From JAAYAO01 sp051133435 (lineage in GTDB: Bacteria > Actinomycetota > Actinomycetes > Propionibacteriales > Propionibacteriaceae), in the NCBI RefSeq assembly GCF_051133435.1, contig NZ_JBPGNY010000002.1, positions 310,001 to 374,000 of the forward strand: 64,000 nt of DNA. Direction: 5' to 3'. The notes under the pieces are model-generated. The model did not search any database, was not told the DNA's origin, and was given only the letters and a program-made list of their open reading frames with translations. Shown piece after piece: positions 55,164 through 63,908 of this stretch. Position numbers and translations under genes: made by a program. Positions within the stretch are counted from its first letter, which is position 1; each line of letters begins with the position of its first letter.

Positions 55164-56210
55164 TTACAGCGTCGCCATCCGGATATTCGACAGGGCATCG
55201 CCGTAGTGGGCGCGCACGGTCATCTTGCGTTCCAGATCCTCGATCACCGCGGGGGCGAAGTTCACCCCGTAGAGGGCCTCGCACGAACCGAGTCCGCCGG
55301 GGGTGAACACGTTCACCTCCATCAGCTTGTCGCCGACGATGTCGAGACCGACCAGGAACATGCCGTCGGCCTGCAGCTTCGGCTTGACGATCTCGACCAT
55401 GTCCAACATGTCCTGGGTCACCTCGGCCTTGATGGCCTTGCCGCCGGCGGACATGTTGGACCGCACGTCGTTGGTTTCCGAGCGGCGCCGGAAGGCGGCG
55501 TAGGCACCGTCGACCTTGAGCGGTTCACCGTTCATCACGAACATCCGGACGTCGCCGTCCTGGGCTTCGGGCAGGTATTCCTGCGCCACCACGTAACCAT
55601 CACGGGCGATCGCCTCGACGATCTGCGACAGGTTCGGTGATTCGTCGGTGTTGACCAGGAAGACCCCCGACCCGCCCGAACCCTGCAGCGGCTTCAGCAC
55701 CGCCCGGCCGCCGAGGTCCTCCACGAAGTTGCGGATCCGCTCCTCATCGCGCGAGATCAGGGTGCGCGGCCGGACGACCTCGGGGAAGTGCTGGAAGTAG
55801 GCCTTCGACAGCGCACTGGACAGATTGACCGGGTCGTTCACCACCAGCACGCCCGATTCGGCCATCAGGTGACCGAAGGCGACCGCCGCGGTGTTCGCCC
55901 ACGGGTTCTCGGTGGCGTCATCGGCCGGGTCGGAGCGCAGCATCACCACGTCGAAGTCCGACAGGGTCACCAGCTTCTCGGTGTCGGGCTTTTGCACATC
56001 GGCCAGGTAGCGCTCCAGGGAGCGGTAGTTCTTCGACCCGTCGGCCGCGCGGGCCCGGGCCGAGAGAGTGCCGTCCGGTTCGTAACCGAAATCCCCGATT
56101 CCCATCAGCCACACCTCGTGATCCCGTTGGCTGGCGGCCAGGGCCAGGCGGGTGGTGGTGTAGGTGTCCTTCTCGGTCATCACATCGTTGACCACAAAAC
56201 CGATCTTCAC
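55164..56210 (-). CDS. GshB-like ATP-grasp ligase (glutathione synthetase family)
   Basis: 348 residues, GTG start with GAAAGG 8 nt upstream. It starts MKIGFVVNDVMTEKDTYTTT. ATP-grasp features: ESGVLVVNDPVNLSSALSKA, GGRAVLKPLQGSGGSGVFLV (ATP-lid) and LVGLDIVGDKLMEVNVFTPG. This is GshB-type sequence, yet no gshA gene is here and actinobacteria normally use mycothiol. Operon partners (QEGLA-motif protein and N-formylglutamate amidohydrolase-like protein) suggest ligation in a peptide or amino-acid conjugate pathway instead. Last gene in that operon. Confidence 0.85.
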   Translation of the reverse strand: MKIGFVVNDVMTEKDTYTTTRLALAASQRDHEVWLMGIGDFGYEPDGTLSARARAADGSKNYRSLERYLADVQKPDTEKLVTLSDFDVVMLRSDPADDATENPWANTAAVAFGHLMAESGVLVVNDPVNLSSALSKAYFQHFPEVVRPRTLISRDEERIRNFVEDLGGRAVLKPLQGSGGSGVFLVNTDESPNLSQIVEAIARDGYVVAQEYLPEAQDGDVRMFVMNGEPLKVDGAYAAFRRRSETNDVRSNMSAGGKAIKAEVTQDMLDMVEIVKPKLQADGMFLVGLDIVGDKLMEVNVFTPGGLGSCEALYGVNFAPAVIEDLERKMTVRAHYGDALSNIRMATL

Positions 56211-56244
56211 AGTGCAGCCTTTCTCGGCGTTTCGGATGGAGCCA

Positions 56245-57441
56245 TCAGTGGCTCACCAGGGTGAGCAGGTCGTCGGTGCCGGCGGCCTGCCGGATCCGGT
56301 TCAGCGCCTCGTCGTCGTTGAGCCAGCGCGGCAGGATGCGGGCCGGTTGCAGCAGGCCCCGTCGATACAGGTCCTGAACCAGAGGCAAGTCCTCCAGGGA
56401 GAACTTGCCCAGGAAGAACATGTCGAGCGATCCACCATGGGCGACGTGCTCGAACAGGTCGAGCAGCCCGCGCAGGTAGACCGCGTCCTTGGTGAACCCA
56501 CCGGCACGGTGTACCCGCATGGTGGTCAGGTAGGCCCCACCATCGGGCATCCCGGCTTCGGTCAGCAGCCGGAAAGTATCGATGAAGCTCGCTCCGTGGG
56601 TGAGCGAATCGACCGCCACCACCCGGGCGGCCAACTGTCGCAGCCGGGCCGCGGTCAACCCGCCACAGCCGACCTCGGCCAACACCGCCAGACCCTCCTG
56701 GGTCTCGTCGTAGTGCGCCAACCCCGAGCCGAGCATCTTCAACGGCTGGTTGGCGCCATTGACCTGGGTCACCAGATGGGTGCCGACCTCGTGCTGCAGC
56801 AAGGCGTGCACCCGGCCCTGGGCGACGGTGGCATTCACCGAGATCATCAACGTGTCGCCGTCGACCAGCACACCGGTGACGTCGTCGCGGATCTCGGCAT
56901 GAATGCCCACATCGGGGTCGATCTCACGGTAGTAGTCGAGTTCGGCCAGGGCGGCCTCCAGGAACTCCTCGGCCCCCACCCGCTCGTCGTCCAGTTTGCC
57001 GGTGGGCAGCCGTTCGAACAGGTCGGTGGCGACCTTGCGCAACCGGGGCAGGACGGCACCGTACTGTTCGATCGACAGGGCCAGGAAGTCGGGGGTGTCA
57101 CGGGCGCGCAACATCTCGACGCGCAGTTCCATCTCCCGGTGCCGGGCCCGCAGCAGGTTGCCGACGGTGGGGTCCTCGATGCTCTCCAGCGGCAGCGCGT
57201 CCAGTTGGGAGGACAGGACGTCGGGGCGCACGTCCAGTTCGCGGTAGTGGAAGACCGGCTCGGTGTTCGGGTCGGCGAGAAACTCCGCGCGCACCTCGTC
57301 GGCATTGACCGGGGTGACCTCCAGCAGAAACCGCACCTGGTCGGCCAACCCCGCCATCAGGTGATCGGCCGCCAGGTCGGCCGCCGACAGCAGCGCCGGC
57401 TCGGCCGACACCGCCTCGGCCTCACCCGAGTAGGGCGTCAT
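56245..57441 (-). CDS. QEGLA-motif protein (DUF1704; putative Tyr/Phe carboxypeptidase-like metalloenzyme)
   Basis: 398 residues. The family hallmarks HALLQHEVGTHLVTQVNGAN (HExxxH-type zinc site) and ETQEGLAVLAEV (QEGLA, glutamate ligand) are present, as in PF08014-type metallopeptidases related to vasohibin-independent tyrosine carboxypeptidases. Bacterial members were named as modulators of flavohaemoglobin expression, a role poorly supported. The start overlaps the stop of the formylglutamase-like gene by ATGA; the GshB-like gene follows 34 bp after its stop. A peptide-processing role with these neighbours is inferred. Confidence 0.87.
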   Translation of the reverse strand: MTPYSGEAEAVSAEPALLSAADLAADHLMAGLADQVRFLLEVTPVNADEVRAEFLADPNTEPVFHYRELDVRPDVLSSQLDALPLESIEDPTVGNLLRARHREMELRVEMLRARDTPDFLALSIEQYGAVLPRLRKVATDLFERLPTGKLDDERVGAEEFLEAALAELDYYREIDPDVGIHAEIRDDVTGVLVDGDTLMISVNATVAQGRVHALLQHEVGTHLVTQVNGANQPLKMLGSGLAHYDETQEGLAVLAEVGCGGLTAARLRQLAARVVAVDSLTHGASFIDTFRLLTEAGMPDGGAYLTTMRVHRAGGFTKDAVYLRGLLDLFEHVAHGGSLDMFFLGKFSLEDLPLVQDLYRRGLLQPARILPRWLNDDEALNRIRQAAGTDDLLTLVSH

Positions 57442-58244
57442 CGAAGCGCCCCCAGGGCCTGCTCCACCGCCGGGACGGTCCCGGCCAAGGCCTTGGCCAA
57501 GTGGTCGATCCGGTCCATGTCGGGTTCACCGGTCCACTCGTCCATGAAGGTCTTCTTGAACTCCAGGGCAAGCACCACCGCGGTGTCGGGGTAACGCTCG
57601 TGGGTCCAGCGGGCCAGATTGGCGCCCTTGAAGCGGACGTTCTCGCGCACGTCGAGGTGCGGGGTGTCGGCGTCCAACCCGGGGCAGTCCTGCGTCTCGA
57701 GGGCCTCGATGAAAGTGTCCACCACCGACCCGAACCGGTCGCGGTTCAGCGATCCGGTGCCGACGTTCACCTCGGGGTTCTCCGCCGGTGGCGCTGCCAC
57801 CTGATCGGCTCCGTCGCGACGATGGTTGTAGGAATGCACGTCGAAAACCATGAACGGCCCGCGGGCGGCCAGTTCGTCGAACCGGGGTGCCAGGGCGTCG
57901 AAGAAGGCGTCGTAGATCTGCAGGGAGCCGTCCACCGATTCCTGATCCAACGGCGGGTCGCGCCAGATGTCCAGATCCCAGGCCTCCTCCGGGGTGCGGT
58001 ACACCGCGCCGTCGCGGGGGCGGTTCAGGTCGACCTCGAAGCGTGAGGTGTGCACCACCACCCGCGCCGGAATCAGCGCACCGATCAGATCGGTGAAGGG
58101 GTCCTCCTCACGGAATCGGACGTCGTCGGGCAGCACCATCTTCTCGGCCAGTTCGGGACGCACCCGGTTGCCGGTATGGATCGCGGTGGCGACCACCTGC
58201 CCCGACCAGTCGCCGAGGAAGTCGAACGCTTGGGCTTCGCTCAT
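57438..58244 (-). CDS. N-formylglutamate amidohydrolase-like protein
   Basis: 268 residues from ATG 58244, supported by a CAGAAT hexamer 7 nt upstream. FGA family features: VVATAIHTGNRVRP at the N-terminus, VVVHTSRFEVDLNRPRDGAV, GPFMVFDVHSYNHRR and the later ALEFKKTFMDEWTG. Zn-dependent hydrolysis of N-formylglutamate or a related amide is expected. The histidine-degradation genes (hutHUI) are absent here, so an amide from the operon's own pathway is more likely. First gene of the operon. Confidence 0.86.
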   Translation of the reverse strand: MSEAQAFDFLGDWSGQVVATAIHTGNRVRPELAEKMVLPDDVRFREEDPFTDLIGALIPARVVVHTSRFEVDLNRPRDGAVYRTPEEAWDLDIWRDPPLDQESVDGSLQIYDAFFDALAPRFDELAARGPFMVFDVHSYNHRRDGADQVAAPPAENPEVNVGTGSLNRDRFGSVVDTFIEALETQDCPGLDADTPHLDVRENVRFKGANLARWTHERYPDTAVVLALEFKKTFMDEWTGEPDMDRIDHLAKALAGTVPAVEQALGALR

Positions 58245-58251
58245 GCAGAGC

Positions 58252-58257
58252 ATTCTG
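58252..58257 (-). promoter_or_regulatory. Putative -10 (CAGAAT), leaderless, minus strand
   Basis: Read on the minus strand, CAGAAT ends 7 nt before the ATG at 58244. Confidence 0.35.
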
Positions 58258-58348
58258 ACACCAACCACCGGTGATAAATCGACAAGTTCCTGATTTCGGG
58301 TGTGCCGCGGTCGGATACCCCGCCTGTTTGGCACAGCTTCGGCTCGGC

Positions 58349-58354
58349 GAGAAT
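58349..58354 (+). promoter_or_regulatory. Putative -10 (GAGAAT), leaderless
   Basis: GAGAAT ends 5 nt before the ATG at 58360; no strong ribosome binding site. Confidence 0.35.
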
Positions 58355-58359
58355 GAAGC

Positions 58360-59730
58360 ATGAAAAAGCACCATGTGGTGATCATCGGGTCGGGCTTCGG
58401 CGGCTTGTTCGCCGCGCAAGGCCTCAGGAACGCCGACGTGGACGTGACGGTGATCGCGAAGACCACCCACCACCTGTTCCAACCGCTGCTGTACCAGGTC
58501 GCCACCGGCATCCTGTCCGAGGGCGCGATCGCCCCGTCCACCCGGGAGGTGCTGAAGCGCCAGCGCAATGTCACGGTGCTGACCGGTTTGGTGACCGATA
58601 TCGATCTGGACAATCGCACGGTGCGGCACCGGTTCCACGAATCCGAATCGGTCACCGGCTACGACTCGCTGATCGTGGCCGCCGGGGCCGGGCAGTCGTA
58701 CTTCGGCAACGACCAGTTCGCGACCTTCGCCCCCGGCATGAAGACCATCGACGACGCGCTGGAGTTGCGGGCCCGGATCTTCTGGGCCTTCGAACGTGCC
58801 GAGTTGACCGACGACCCGGACGAGCGCCGCAGGATGCTCACCTTCGTGGTGGTGGGCGCCGGCCCGACCGGGGTGGAAATGGCCGGCCAGATCGCCGAAC
58901 TGGCCAACACCACCCTGCGCGGACAATTCCGCGAGATCGATTCCAGCAGCGCCCGGGTGCTGCTGATCGACGCCGCACCCCAGGTGCTGCCGCCCTTCGG
59001 CCCGAAGCTCGGGCGGGCCACCCAACGTTCCCTGGAACGCAGTGGGGTGGAGGTGATCCTGAACAGCCCGGTGGTCGACATGGACGCCGATTCGGTCACC
59101 TACCGCAGCCCGGACGGCACCGATCACACCGTCGCGGCCGCCTGCAAGGTGTGGGCCGCCGGGGTGCAGGGCAACGACCTGGGACGGACCGTGGCCGAAC
59201 AATCCGGGGCCGAACTCGACAAAGCCGGACGGGTGGTGGTGGAACCGGACATGTCTGTGCCCGGACACCCGGAGGTGACCGTGATCGGTGACCTGGCCTT
59301 CCGTGAGGGTGTGCCGGGGGTGGCCCAGGGGGCAATCCAGCAGGCCAAGTACGTCACCTCCCGGATCGCCGACCGGGCCGCCGGACGACCCACCGACGAC
59401 CGTCCGTTCAGCTACTTCGACCGCGGCTCGATGGCGACCATCTCGAAGTACTCCGCGGTGGTGAAGGTCGGCAAGCTGGAACTGACCGGTTTCATCGCCT
59501 GGGTGATGTGGCTGGCGCTGCACCTGCTCTACATCGCCGGGTTCAAGAACCGGGTCACCACCTTGTTGCACTGGGCGATCAGCTTCATCAGCAACGGCCG
59601 CACCGAACGGGCCACCACCAACCAGCAACTGGTCGGCCGGCTCGCCCTGGAACAGCTCGGCCAACGGGTCACCGGACGGCTGTTGCGCGGTCAGCGGATC
59701 GAATCGGAGGAACCGCGCCGCCAGCCCTGA
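58360..59730 (+). CDS. ndh: Type II NADH dehydrogenase (NDH-2)
   Basis: 456 residues. FAD motif VVIIGSGFGGLFAAQGL at ~6-22; second nucleotide motif FVVVGAGPTGVEMAGQIAEL at ~165 for NADH; quinone-related AQGAIQQAKYVTSRIADR near 330; C-terminal hydrophobic and amphipathic segment WVMWLALHLLYIAGFKNRVT for membrane association. NADH:quinone oxidoreduction without proton pumping. It would supply quinol to the cytochrome bd oxidase encoded at 1928-4477, forming a short non-pumping chain. It is divergent from the GshB-like operon. Confidence 0.92.
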   Translation: MKKHHVVIIGSGFGGLFAAQGLRNADVDVTVIAKTTHHLFQPLLYQVATGILSEGAIAPSTREVLKRQRNVTVLTGLVTDIDLDNRTVRHRFHESESVTGYDSLIVAAGAGQSYFGNDQFATFAPGMKTIDDALELRARIFWAFERAELTDDPDERRRMLTFVVVGAGPTGVEMAGQIAELANTTLRGQFREIDSSSARVLLIDAAPQVLPPFGPKLGRATQRSLERSGVEVILNSPVVDMDADSVTYRSPDGTDHTVAAACKVWAAGVQGNDLGRTVAEQSGAELDKAGRVVVEPDMSVPGHPEVTVIGDLAFREGVPGVAQGAIQQAKYVTSRIADRAAGRPTDDRPFSYFDRGSMATISKYSAVVKVGKLELTGFIAWVMWLALHLLYIAGFKNRVTTLLHWAISFISNGRTERATTNQQLVGRLALEQLGQRVTGRLLRGQRIESEEPRRQP

Positions 59731-59751
59731 GTCGTCCCGAACACCCTGGGC

Positions 59752-60957
59752 TCAGCCGGCGTAGCGCCATTCGAAGATCCGCGACCCGCCGGAGGAGATC
59801 CGCACCGCCGGGGACGGTTCGAGGTCGATCCGCACGTCCAGCCGTTGGTCCTCACCGGTGACCGCGTACTCGATCCAGGCGTTGTCCTTGGCGACCACCT
59901 CGATCCGTCCGCGGGTCAGCCACGGGTGCCGCCGGCGCAGGCCGATCAACTGCTGGTGCACCCGGTACAGCCAACGTCCGGCATCGGCGAGTTGTTCGGG
60001 GGTGTCGGGCAGGGGCGGACGGAGTTGGTCGTCGGCGTGGTACCCGTCGAGGCGCTCGCCGCGGTAGCCCTGTTCGTCGCCGTAGTAGATGCTCGGCATG
60101 CCGGGCACGGTCATCAGCACCGCCAGGGCCGGCACCACCCCGGCATCGCCGACCCGGTTGGCGATCCGGGTGACATCGTGGTTGCCGATGAAGGTCTGCA
60201 GCACCAGGCTGCGCGAGTACTGATCGTGCCGTTCCAGGGCGTGGGCGAGTTCCCACATGTTCGCGTCGACCAGCGAGCTCCAGATCGCCTTCCACAGTTC
60301 GTAGGCGGTCACCGAATCGAGGGTGCCGTCGGCGGCGATCCGCGCGTAATCGCCGTGGATCACCTCACCGATGAAGATCGCCTCGGGGTATTGCTCGCGC
60401 ACCCGACCGAGTACCTCGCGCCAGAACTCCGGCGGGACGGCGTAGGCCACGTCCAACCGCCAGCCGGCGGCACCGCGGCCGAGCCAATGGCACATCACCT
60501 CGGTGACCAGATCGGCGACCCGGGGGTCGGCGTGGTCGAGTTCGGCCAGGTCGGTGTGGCCCTCCCAGCCGTGGACGTGTTCGCCGGAGAACTTCACCGG
60601 CCCCTCGGGCCCTTCGGCCACCAGGGCGTGGTTGATGCCGACGTGGTTGAACACCCCGTCCAGCACGATCGACAGGCCGCGGGAGTGGGCCTCGGCCACG
60701 AAGGCGTCCCAGTCGGCGTCGTCACCCAGACGCGGGTCGATCCGGAAATGGTTCAGGGTGTCGTAGCCGTGCGAGGTGGAGTCGAAGACCGGGCCGAGCA
60801 GCAGCCCGGAGCAGCCCAACTCGATGACATAGTCCAGCCAGGCGGTGAGCCGTCCCAGCCGGTGGCCCGGATCATGGTCCGGCCGGTCGTGAATCGGTGC
60901 GCCCACCGCACCCAGGGGGTAGACGTGCCACCAAATGGCGTGATCGAGCAACGACAT
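59752..60957 (-). CDS. GH13 alpha-amylase family glycoside hydrolase
   Basis: A 401-residue cytoplasmic protein with a compact (beta/alpha)8 barrel. The GH13 regions are visible: LDGVFNHVG (region I), GWRLDVAYAVP (region II, nucleophile Asp), FIGEVIHGDYA (region III, general acid Glu) and FIGNHDVTRI (region IV). No signal peptide and no carbohydrate-binding module. It is small for the family, with a short C-terminal domain ending RISSGGSRIFEWRYAG. Substrate is probably a maltodextrin or trehalose-related glucan; it is convergent with ndh and has no sugar operon around. Confidence 0.87.
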   Translation of the reverse strand: MSLLDHAIWWHVYPLGAVGAPIHDRPDHDPGHRLGRLTAWLDYVIELGCSGLLLGPVFDSTSHGYDTLNHFRIDPRLGDDADWDAFVAEAHSRGLSIVLDGVFNHVGINHALVAEGPEGPVKFSGEHVHGWEGHTDLAELDHADPRVADLVTEVMCHWLGRGAAGWRLDVAYAVPPEFWREVLGRVREQYPEAIFIGEVIHGDYARIAADGTLDSVTAYELWKAIWSSLVDANMWELAHALERHDQYSRSLVLQTFIGNHDVTRIANRVGDAGVVPALAVLMTVPGMPSIYYGDEQGYRGERLDGYHADDQLRPPLPDTPEQLADAGRWLYRVHQQLIGLRRRHPWLTRGRIEVVAKDNAWIEYAVTGEDQRLDVRIDLEPSPAVRISSGGSRIFEWRYAG

Positions 60958-61008
60958 TGCACCAGTTTGCCGGATCCCGCCGCCGGGGACACGTCCACCC
61001 GCTGAAGC

Positions 61009-61233
61009 TCAGAGTGCGGCGTCGCCGTCCTCGACGCGGAAACCGACCTTCAGCACCACCTGGAAGTGGCCGATCTCGCCGTCCACGACGTGGCCGCGGG
61101 TCTGGGTCACCTCGAACCAGCCGATCTCGCGCAGGGTGGATGAAGCCCGGCGCAGGGCGTTGCGGATGGCGTCCTCGACGCTCTCGGAGGAACTACCGAC
61201 CAGGTCGATGACCCGGTAGACGTGGTCGTCCAT
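61009..61233 (-). CDS. Dodecin
   Basis: A 74-residue flavin-storing dodecin. MDDHVYRVIDLVGSSSESVE and AIRNALRRASSTLREIGWFE match the family, including the flavin-stacking Trp and the Gln in VTQTRGHVVDGEIGHFQ. It forms hollow dodecamers that bind flavins or CoA. GGGAAAGGGAAG precedes the ATG. Fits the many flavoenzymes in the window but has no operon partner. Confidence 0.92.
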   Translation of the reverse strand: MDDHVYRVIDLVGSSSESVEDAIRNALRRASSTLREIGWFEVTQTRGHVVDGEIGHFQVVLKVGFRVEDGDAAL

Positions 61234-61371
61234 GATCTTCCCTTTCCCTTGGCGAATGTGACCTACCACACTACGCGTCCGGTTCAGCGGGGATTCGCCC
61301 GCCTCGACGCGGGCTGCGGTGAACCCCGCCAAGTACTCTGGAAGGCAGCGTGACATCCGGCCGAGGAGGGG

Positions 61372-61956
61372 ATGATGCCCAGGATCACCGCAGCCACGGT
61401 CGTGGAGCACCGTGCCGCTCAGCACCGGGCGATCCTCGATGCGGCCGCCGAGCTGATCACCGGCTCCGGTGGGCAGGTGCCGCCCCTGTCGGAGGTGGCC
61501 GCCGCGGTCGGCCTGGCCCGCTCGAGCATCTACCAGTACGTGCACAACGGCACCGACTTGATGGTGCAACTGCTGTTGGACCTGATTCCGGCCTGGAATG
61601 CCGAACTGATCGAGCGCCTGACCGCCGCCGGGGACGATCCGGCCGCCCGGCTCGCGGTCTACATCGAGGGCACCTTCGACCTGTTCGCCGGTGGCCGGCA
61701 CGGCGCGCTGATGACCGCGGCCCGCACCGTCCCCGAAGCCTTCGCCCACCCGCGGGTGCGCGCCGAACACGATGCCCTGATGCCGCAGATCCGCGATCTG
61801 CTCGACCGGCCCGGCTCGGACGGGGCGACCGCCCTGGCCCTGCTGGACGCCGCGGTGCAGCGGGGTGCCGAGCTGGTCGACGCTGGGCACGCCGACCGCG
61901 AGCACACCTTGGCCCAGTTGCACCGGATGGCAGCCGGCCTGTTGGGCTGCGATTAG
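61372..61956 (+). CDS. TetR family transcriptional regulator
   Basis: 194 residues. The N-terminal HTH spans ~19-65: RAILDAAAELITGSGGQVPP, then VGLARSSIYQYVHNGTDLM. The C-terminal ligand domain is generic. GAGGAGGGG is directly upstream. It precedes the Nudix gene by 10 bp, but that gene has its own promoter-like hexamer, so the target is unclear. Confidence 0.88.
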   Translation: MMPRITAATVVEHRAAQHRAILDAAAELITGSGGQVPPLSEVAAAVGLARSSIYQYVHNGTDLMVQLLLDLIPAWNAELIERLTAAGDDPAARLAVYIEGTFDLFAGGRHGALMTAARTVPEAFAHPRVRAEHDALMPQIRDLLDRPGSDGATALALLDAAVQRGAELVDAGHADREHTLAQLHRMAAGLLGCD

Positions 61957-61959
61957 GCT
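61954..61959 (+). promoter_or_regulatory. Putative -10 (TAGGCT), leaderless
   Basis: TAGGCT overlaps the TetR stop codon and ends 7 nt before the GTG at 61967. Confidence 0.4.
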
Positions 61960-61966
61960 CGGACGG

Positions 61967-62518
61967 GTGAGCGAGAACCTTCCCGCCGACCCCGGCGAAG
62001 AATGGCGGCCTGGCCCCGATGGCATCCCCTGGCGGGCCGCCGCCCGCGTCCTGGTGTTGGACGCCGAGGGCAACATCCTGCTGTTGGAGGGCCACGATGA
62101 CGACGACGGCGATCACCGTTGGTGGTTCACCATCGGCGGCGGTATCGCCACCGGTGAGGACGCCCGCACCGGCGCAGTGCGGGAACTGGCCGAGGAGGCC
62201 GGCTTCGTGGTCGATCCGGCCGAACTGGTCGGCCCGGTCGCGAAACGCAGCGCGATCTTCCGGTTCGCCCGCCGCACCGTGCGCCAGGACGAGGAGTTCT
62301 TCGTGTGGCGCACCGACCGGGTGCGTCCGGGTATCTCGACCGCGGGCTGGACCGAAACCGAACAGGATTTGCTCGATCAGGCACGCTGGTTCTCCGCCAC
62401 CGAACTGGAGGAGTTGATTGCCGGCGGGCAGACCGTCTACCCCCTCGACCTGACCGACCTGTTGCGCGCCGTGCAGCCCTGGGACGGCCGGGTGCGGGTG
62501 CTGCTGGAACAAGTCTGA
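61967..62518 (+). CDS. Nudix hydrolase
   Basis: 183 residues from GTG 61967. The Nudix box GX5EX7REUXEEXGU is matched by GGGIATGEDARTGAVRELAEEAGF. Hydrolyses a nucleoside diphosphate linked to another moiety; the substrate is not evident. The longer open frame upstream overlaps the TetR gene and is not used. Confidence 0.88.
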   Translation: MSENLPADPGEEWRPGPDGIPWRAAARVLVLDAEGNILLLEGHDDDDGDHRWWFTIGGGIATGEDARTGAVRELAEEAGFVVDPAELVGPVAKRSAIFRFARRTVRQDEEFFVWRTDRVRPGISTAGWTETEQDLLDQARWFSATELEELIAGGQTVYPLDLTDLLRAVQPWDGRVRVLLEQV

Positions 62519-62524
62519 GGCCGG

Positions 62525-62530
62525 TACGGT
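62525..62530 (+). promoter_or_regulatory. Putative -10 (TACGGT), leaderless
   Basis: TACGGT ends 6 nt before the ATG at 62537. Confidence 0.4.
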
Positions 62531-62536
62531 GGGGCC

Positions 62537-63328
62537 ATGTTGACGCTGTTGTCGCCGGCGAAGTCGTTGGACTACGAATCGAAGTTGCCCACCCGCAAGC
62601 ACTCCGAACCCCGGATGCTGGACGAGTCGATGCAACTGATCGAGGTACTGCGCGACAAGCCGGTCGCCGAGATCGCCGGCCTGATGCGGATCTCCGATGA
62701 GCTCGCCGCGTTGAACGCCCAGCGCTACCACGACTTCGAGCTGCCCTTCACCACCGACAACGCCCGTCCGGCGGTGCTGGCCTTCGACGGGGATGTGTAC
62801 CAGGGCATGGCGGCGGCCGAGTTCGGCGAACGTGACTTCACCGAGGCCCAGAAGACCGTCCGGATTCTCTCCGGCCTGTACGGGGTGCTGCGGCCGCTGG
62901 ACCTGATGCAGCCCTACCGGCTGGAGATGGGCACCAAACTCGCCACCGACCGGGGCAAGAACCTCTACCAGTGGTGGGGGACGCGGATCACCGAACGGTT
63001 ACAGGAAGACCTGGCCGAATCCCCCGGGGCGGCGGTGATCGTGAACCTGGCCAGCGACGAGTACTTCTCGGCGGTGGACGCCGACGCCTTCGAGGTGATC
63101 GCACCCCGTTTCGAGGACACCAGCGCCCGCGGCAAACGTTCGGTGGTGTCGTTCTACGCCAAGCGGGCCCGCGGTGCGATGGCCGCCTGGATGGTGCGCA
63201 ACCGGGTGCGCCGTCCGGGGCAGCTCACCGACTTCGCCGAGGACGGCTACCGCTACCTGGAGGCCGAATCGACCCCGCAGCGGCCCGTGTTCGTCCGCTC
63301 CTACGAAGATCGGCCCACGACCGGCTGA
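62537..63328 (+). CDS. yaaA: Peroxide stress protein YaaA
   Basis: 263 residues of the YaaA/DUF328 family. It starts MLTLLSPAKSLDYESKLPTR, with LLSPAKSLDY the family signature; GLYGVLRPLDLMQPYRLEMG and GKNLYQWWGTRITERLQEDL are also typical. YaaA limits free iron and hydroxyl-radical damage during peroxide stress. It would protect FeS enzymes such as PFOR in a cell with respiratory oxygen use. Confidence 0.93.
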   Translation: MLTLLSPAKSLDYESKLPTRKHSEPRMLDESMQLIEVLRDKPVAEIAGLMRISDELAALNAQRYHDFELPFTTDNARPAVLAFDGDVYQGMAAAEFGERDFTEAQKTVRILSGLYGVLRPLDLMQPYRLEMGTKLATDRGKNLYQWWGTRITERLQEDLAESPGAAVIVNLASDEYFSAVDADAFEVIAPRFEDTSARGKRSVVSFYAKRARGAMAAWMVRNRVRRPGQLTDFAEDGYRYLEAESTPQRPVFVRSYEDRPTTG

Positions 63329-63367
63329 TCGCCGAAAAAGCTGATGACCCGGAGCAGCCCCGGCCCC

Positions 63368-63373
63368 TACTGT
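63368..63373 (+). promoter_or_regulatory. Putative -10 (TACTGT), leaderless
   Basis: TACTGT ends 6 nt before the ATG at 63380. Confidence 0.4.
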
Positions 63374-63379
63374 GGCGGG

Positions 63380-63892
63380 ATGGAGCTCACCGAACCACCG
63401 CTGCACGGCGACGAATGGGACACCCTCACCGGGTTCCTGGACTATTTCCGGGCGGTGATCGAGCGCAAATCCGCCGGCTTCACCGCCGAGGAACTCGCCC
63501 GTCCGCTGGCCCCCTCGGAGATGACCCTCGGCGGGATGCTCAAACACCTGGCCTACGTCGAGGACTTCTGGTTCGCCCGGGTGTGGGCCGGTGCGCCCTC
63601 CGCGGTGCCGTGGAACAAGGTCGACTGGCAGGCCGATCCGGACTGGGACTGGCATTCGGCCGCCGACGATGCCCCCGATGAACTGCGCGGACTGTGGCTC
63701 GCCGCGGTGCAGCGCTCCCGCGAGATCGCCGACGCCGACCGGGATCTGACCGCTGCCACCGTCGGGCCGGCCAAGGCTCCGGGACGATTCTCGCGGCGCT
63801 GGGTGCTGGTGCACCTGATCGAGGAGTATGCCCGGCACGCCGGGCACGCCGACTTCCTCGCCGAGGCCCTGGACGGGCGCACCGGCGACTGA
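63380..63892 (+). CDS. DinB/DUF664 family protein
   Basis: 170 residues from ATG 63380 (a further ATG at 63344 would lie in the promoter). Four-helix DinB-type protein; LGGMLKHLAYVEDFWFARVW, then LVHLIEEYARHAGHADFLAE supply the His residues of the family metal site. Similar proteins are mycothiol-dependent or of unknown function. It is unrelated in detail to the DinB-like protein at 45897 apart from fold. Confidence 0.85.
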   Translation: MELTEPPLHGDEWDTLTGFLDYFRAVIERKSAGFTAEELARPLAPSEMTLGGMLKHLAYVEDFWFARVWAGAPSAVPWNKVDWQADPDWDWHSAADDAPDELRGLWLAAVQRSREIADADRDLTAATVGPAKAPGRFSRRWVLVHLIEEYARHAGHADFLAEALDGRTGD

Positions 63893-63908
63893 ACCGGGAC
63901 CGGCTCCG

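Noticed and set aside
55164..56210. Glutathione synthesis operon
   Set aside because: Only a GshB-like ligase is found, no gshA; partner genes do not belong to glutathione metabolism.
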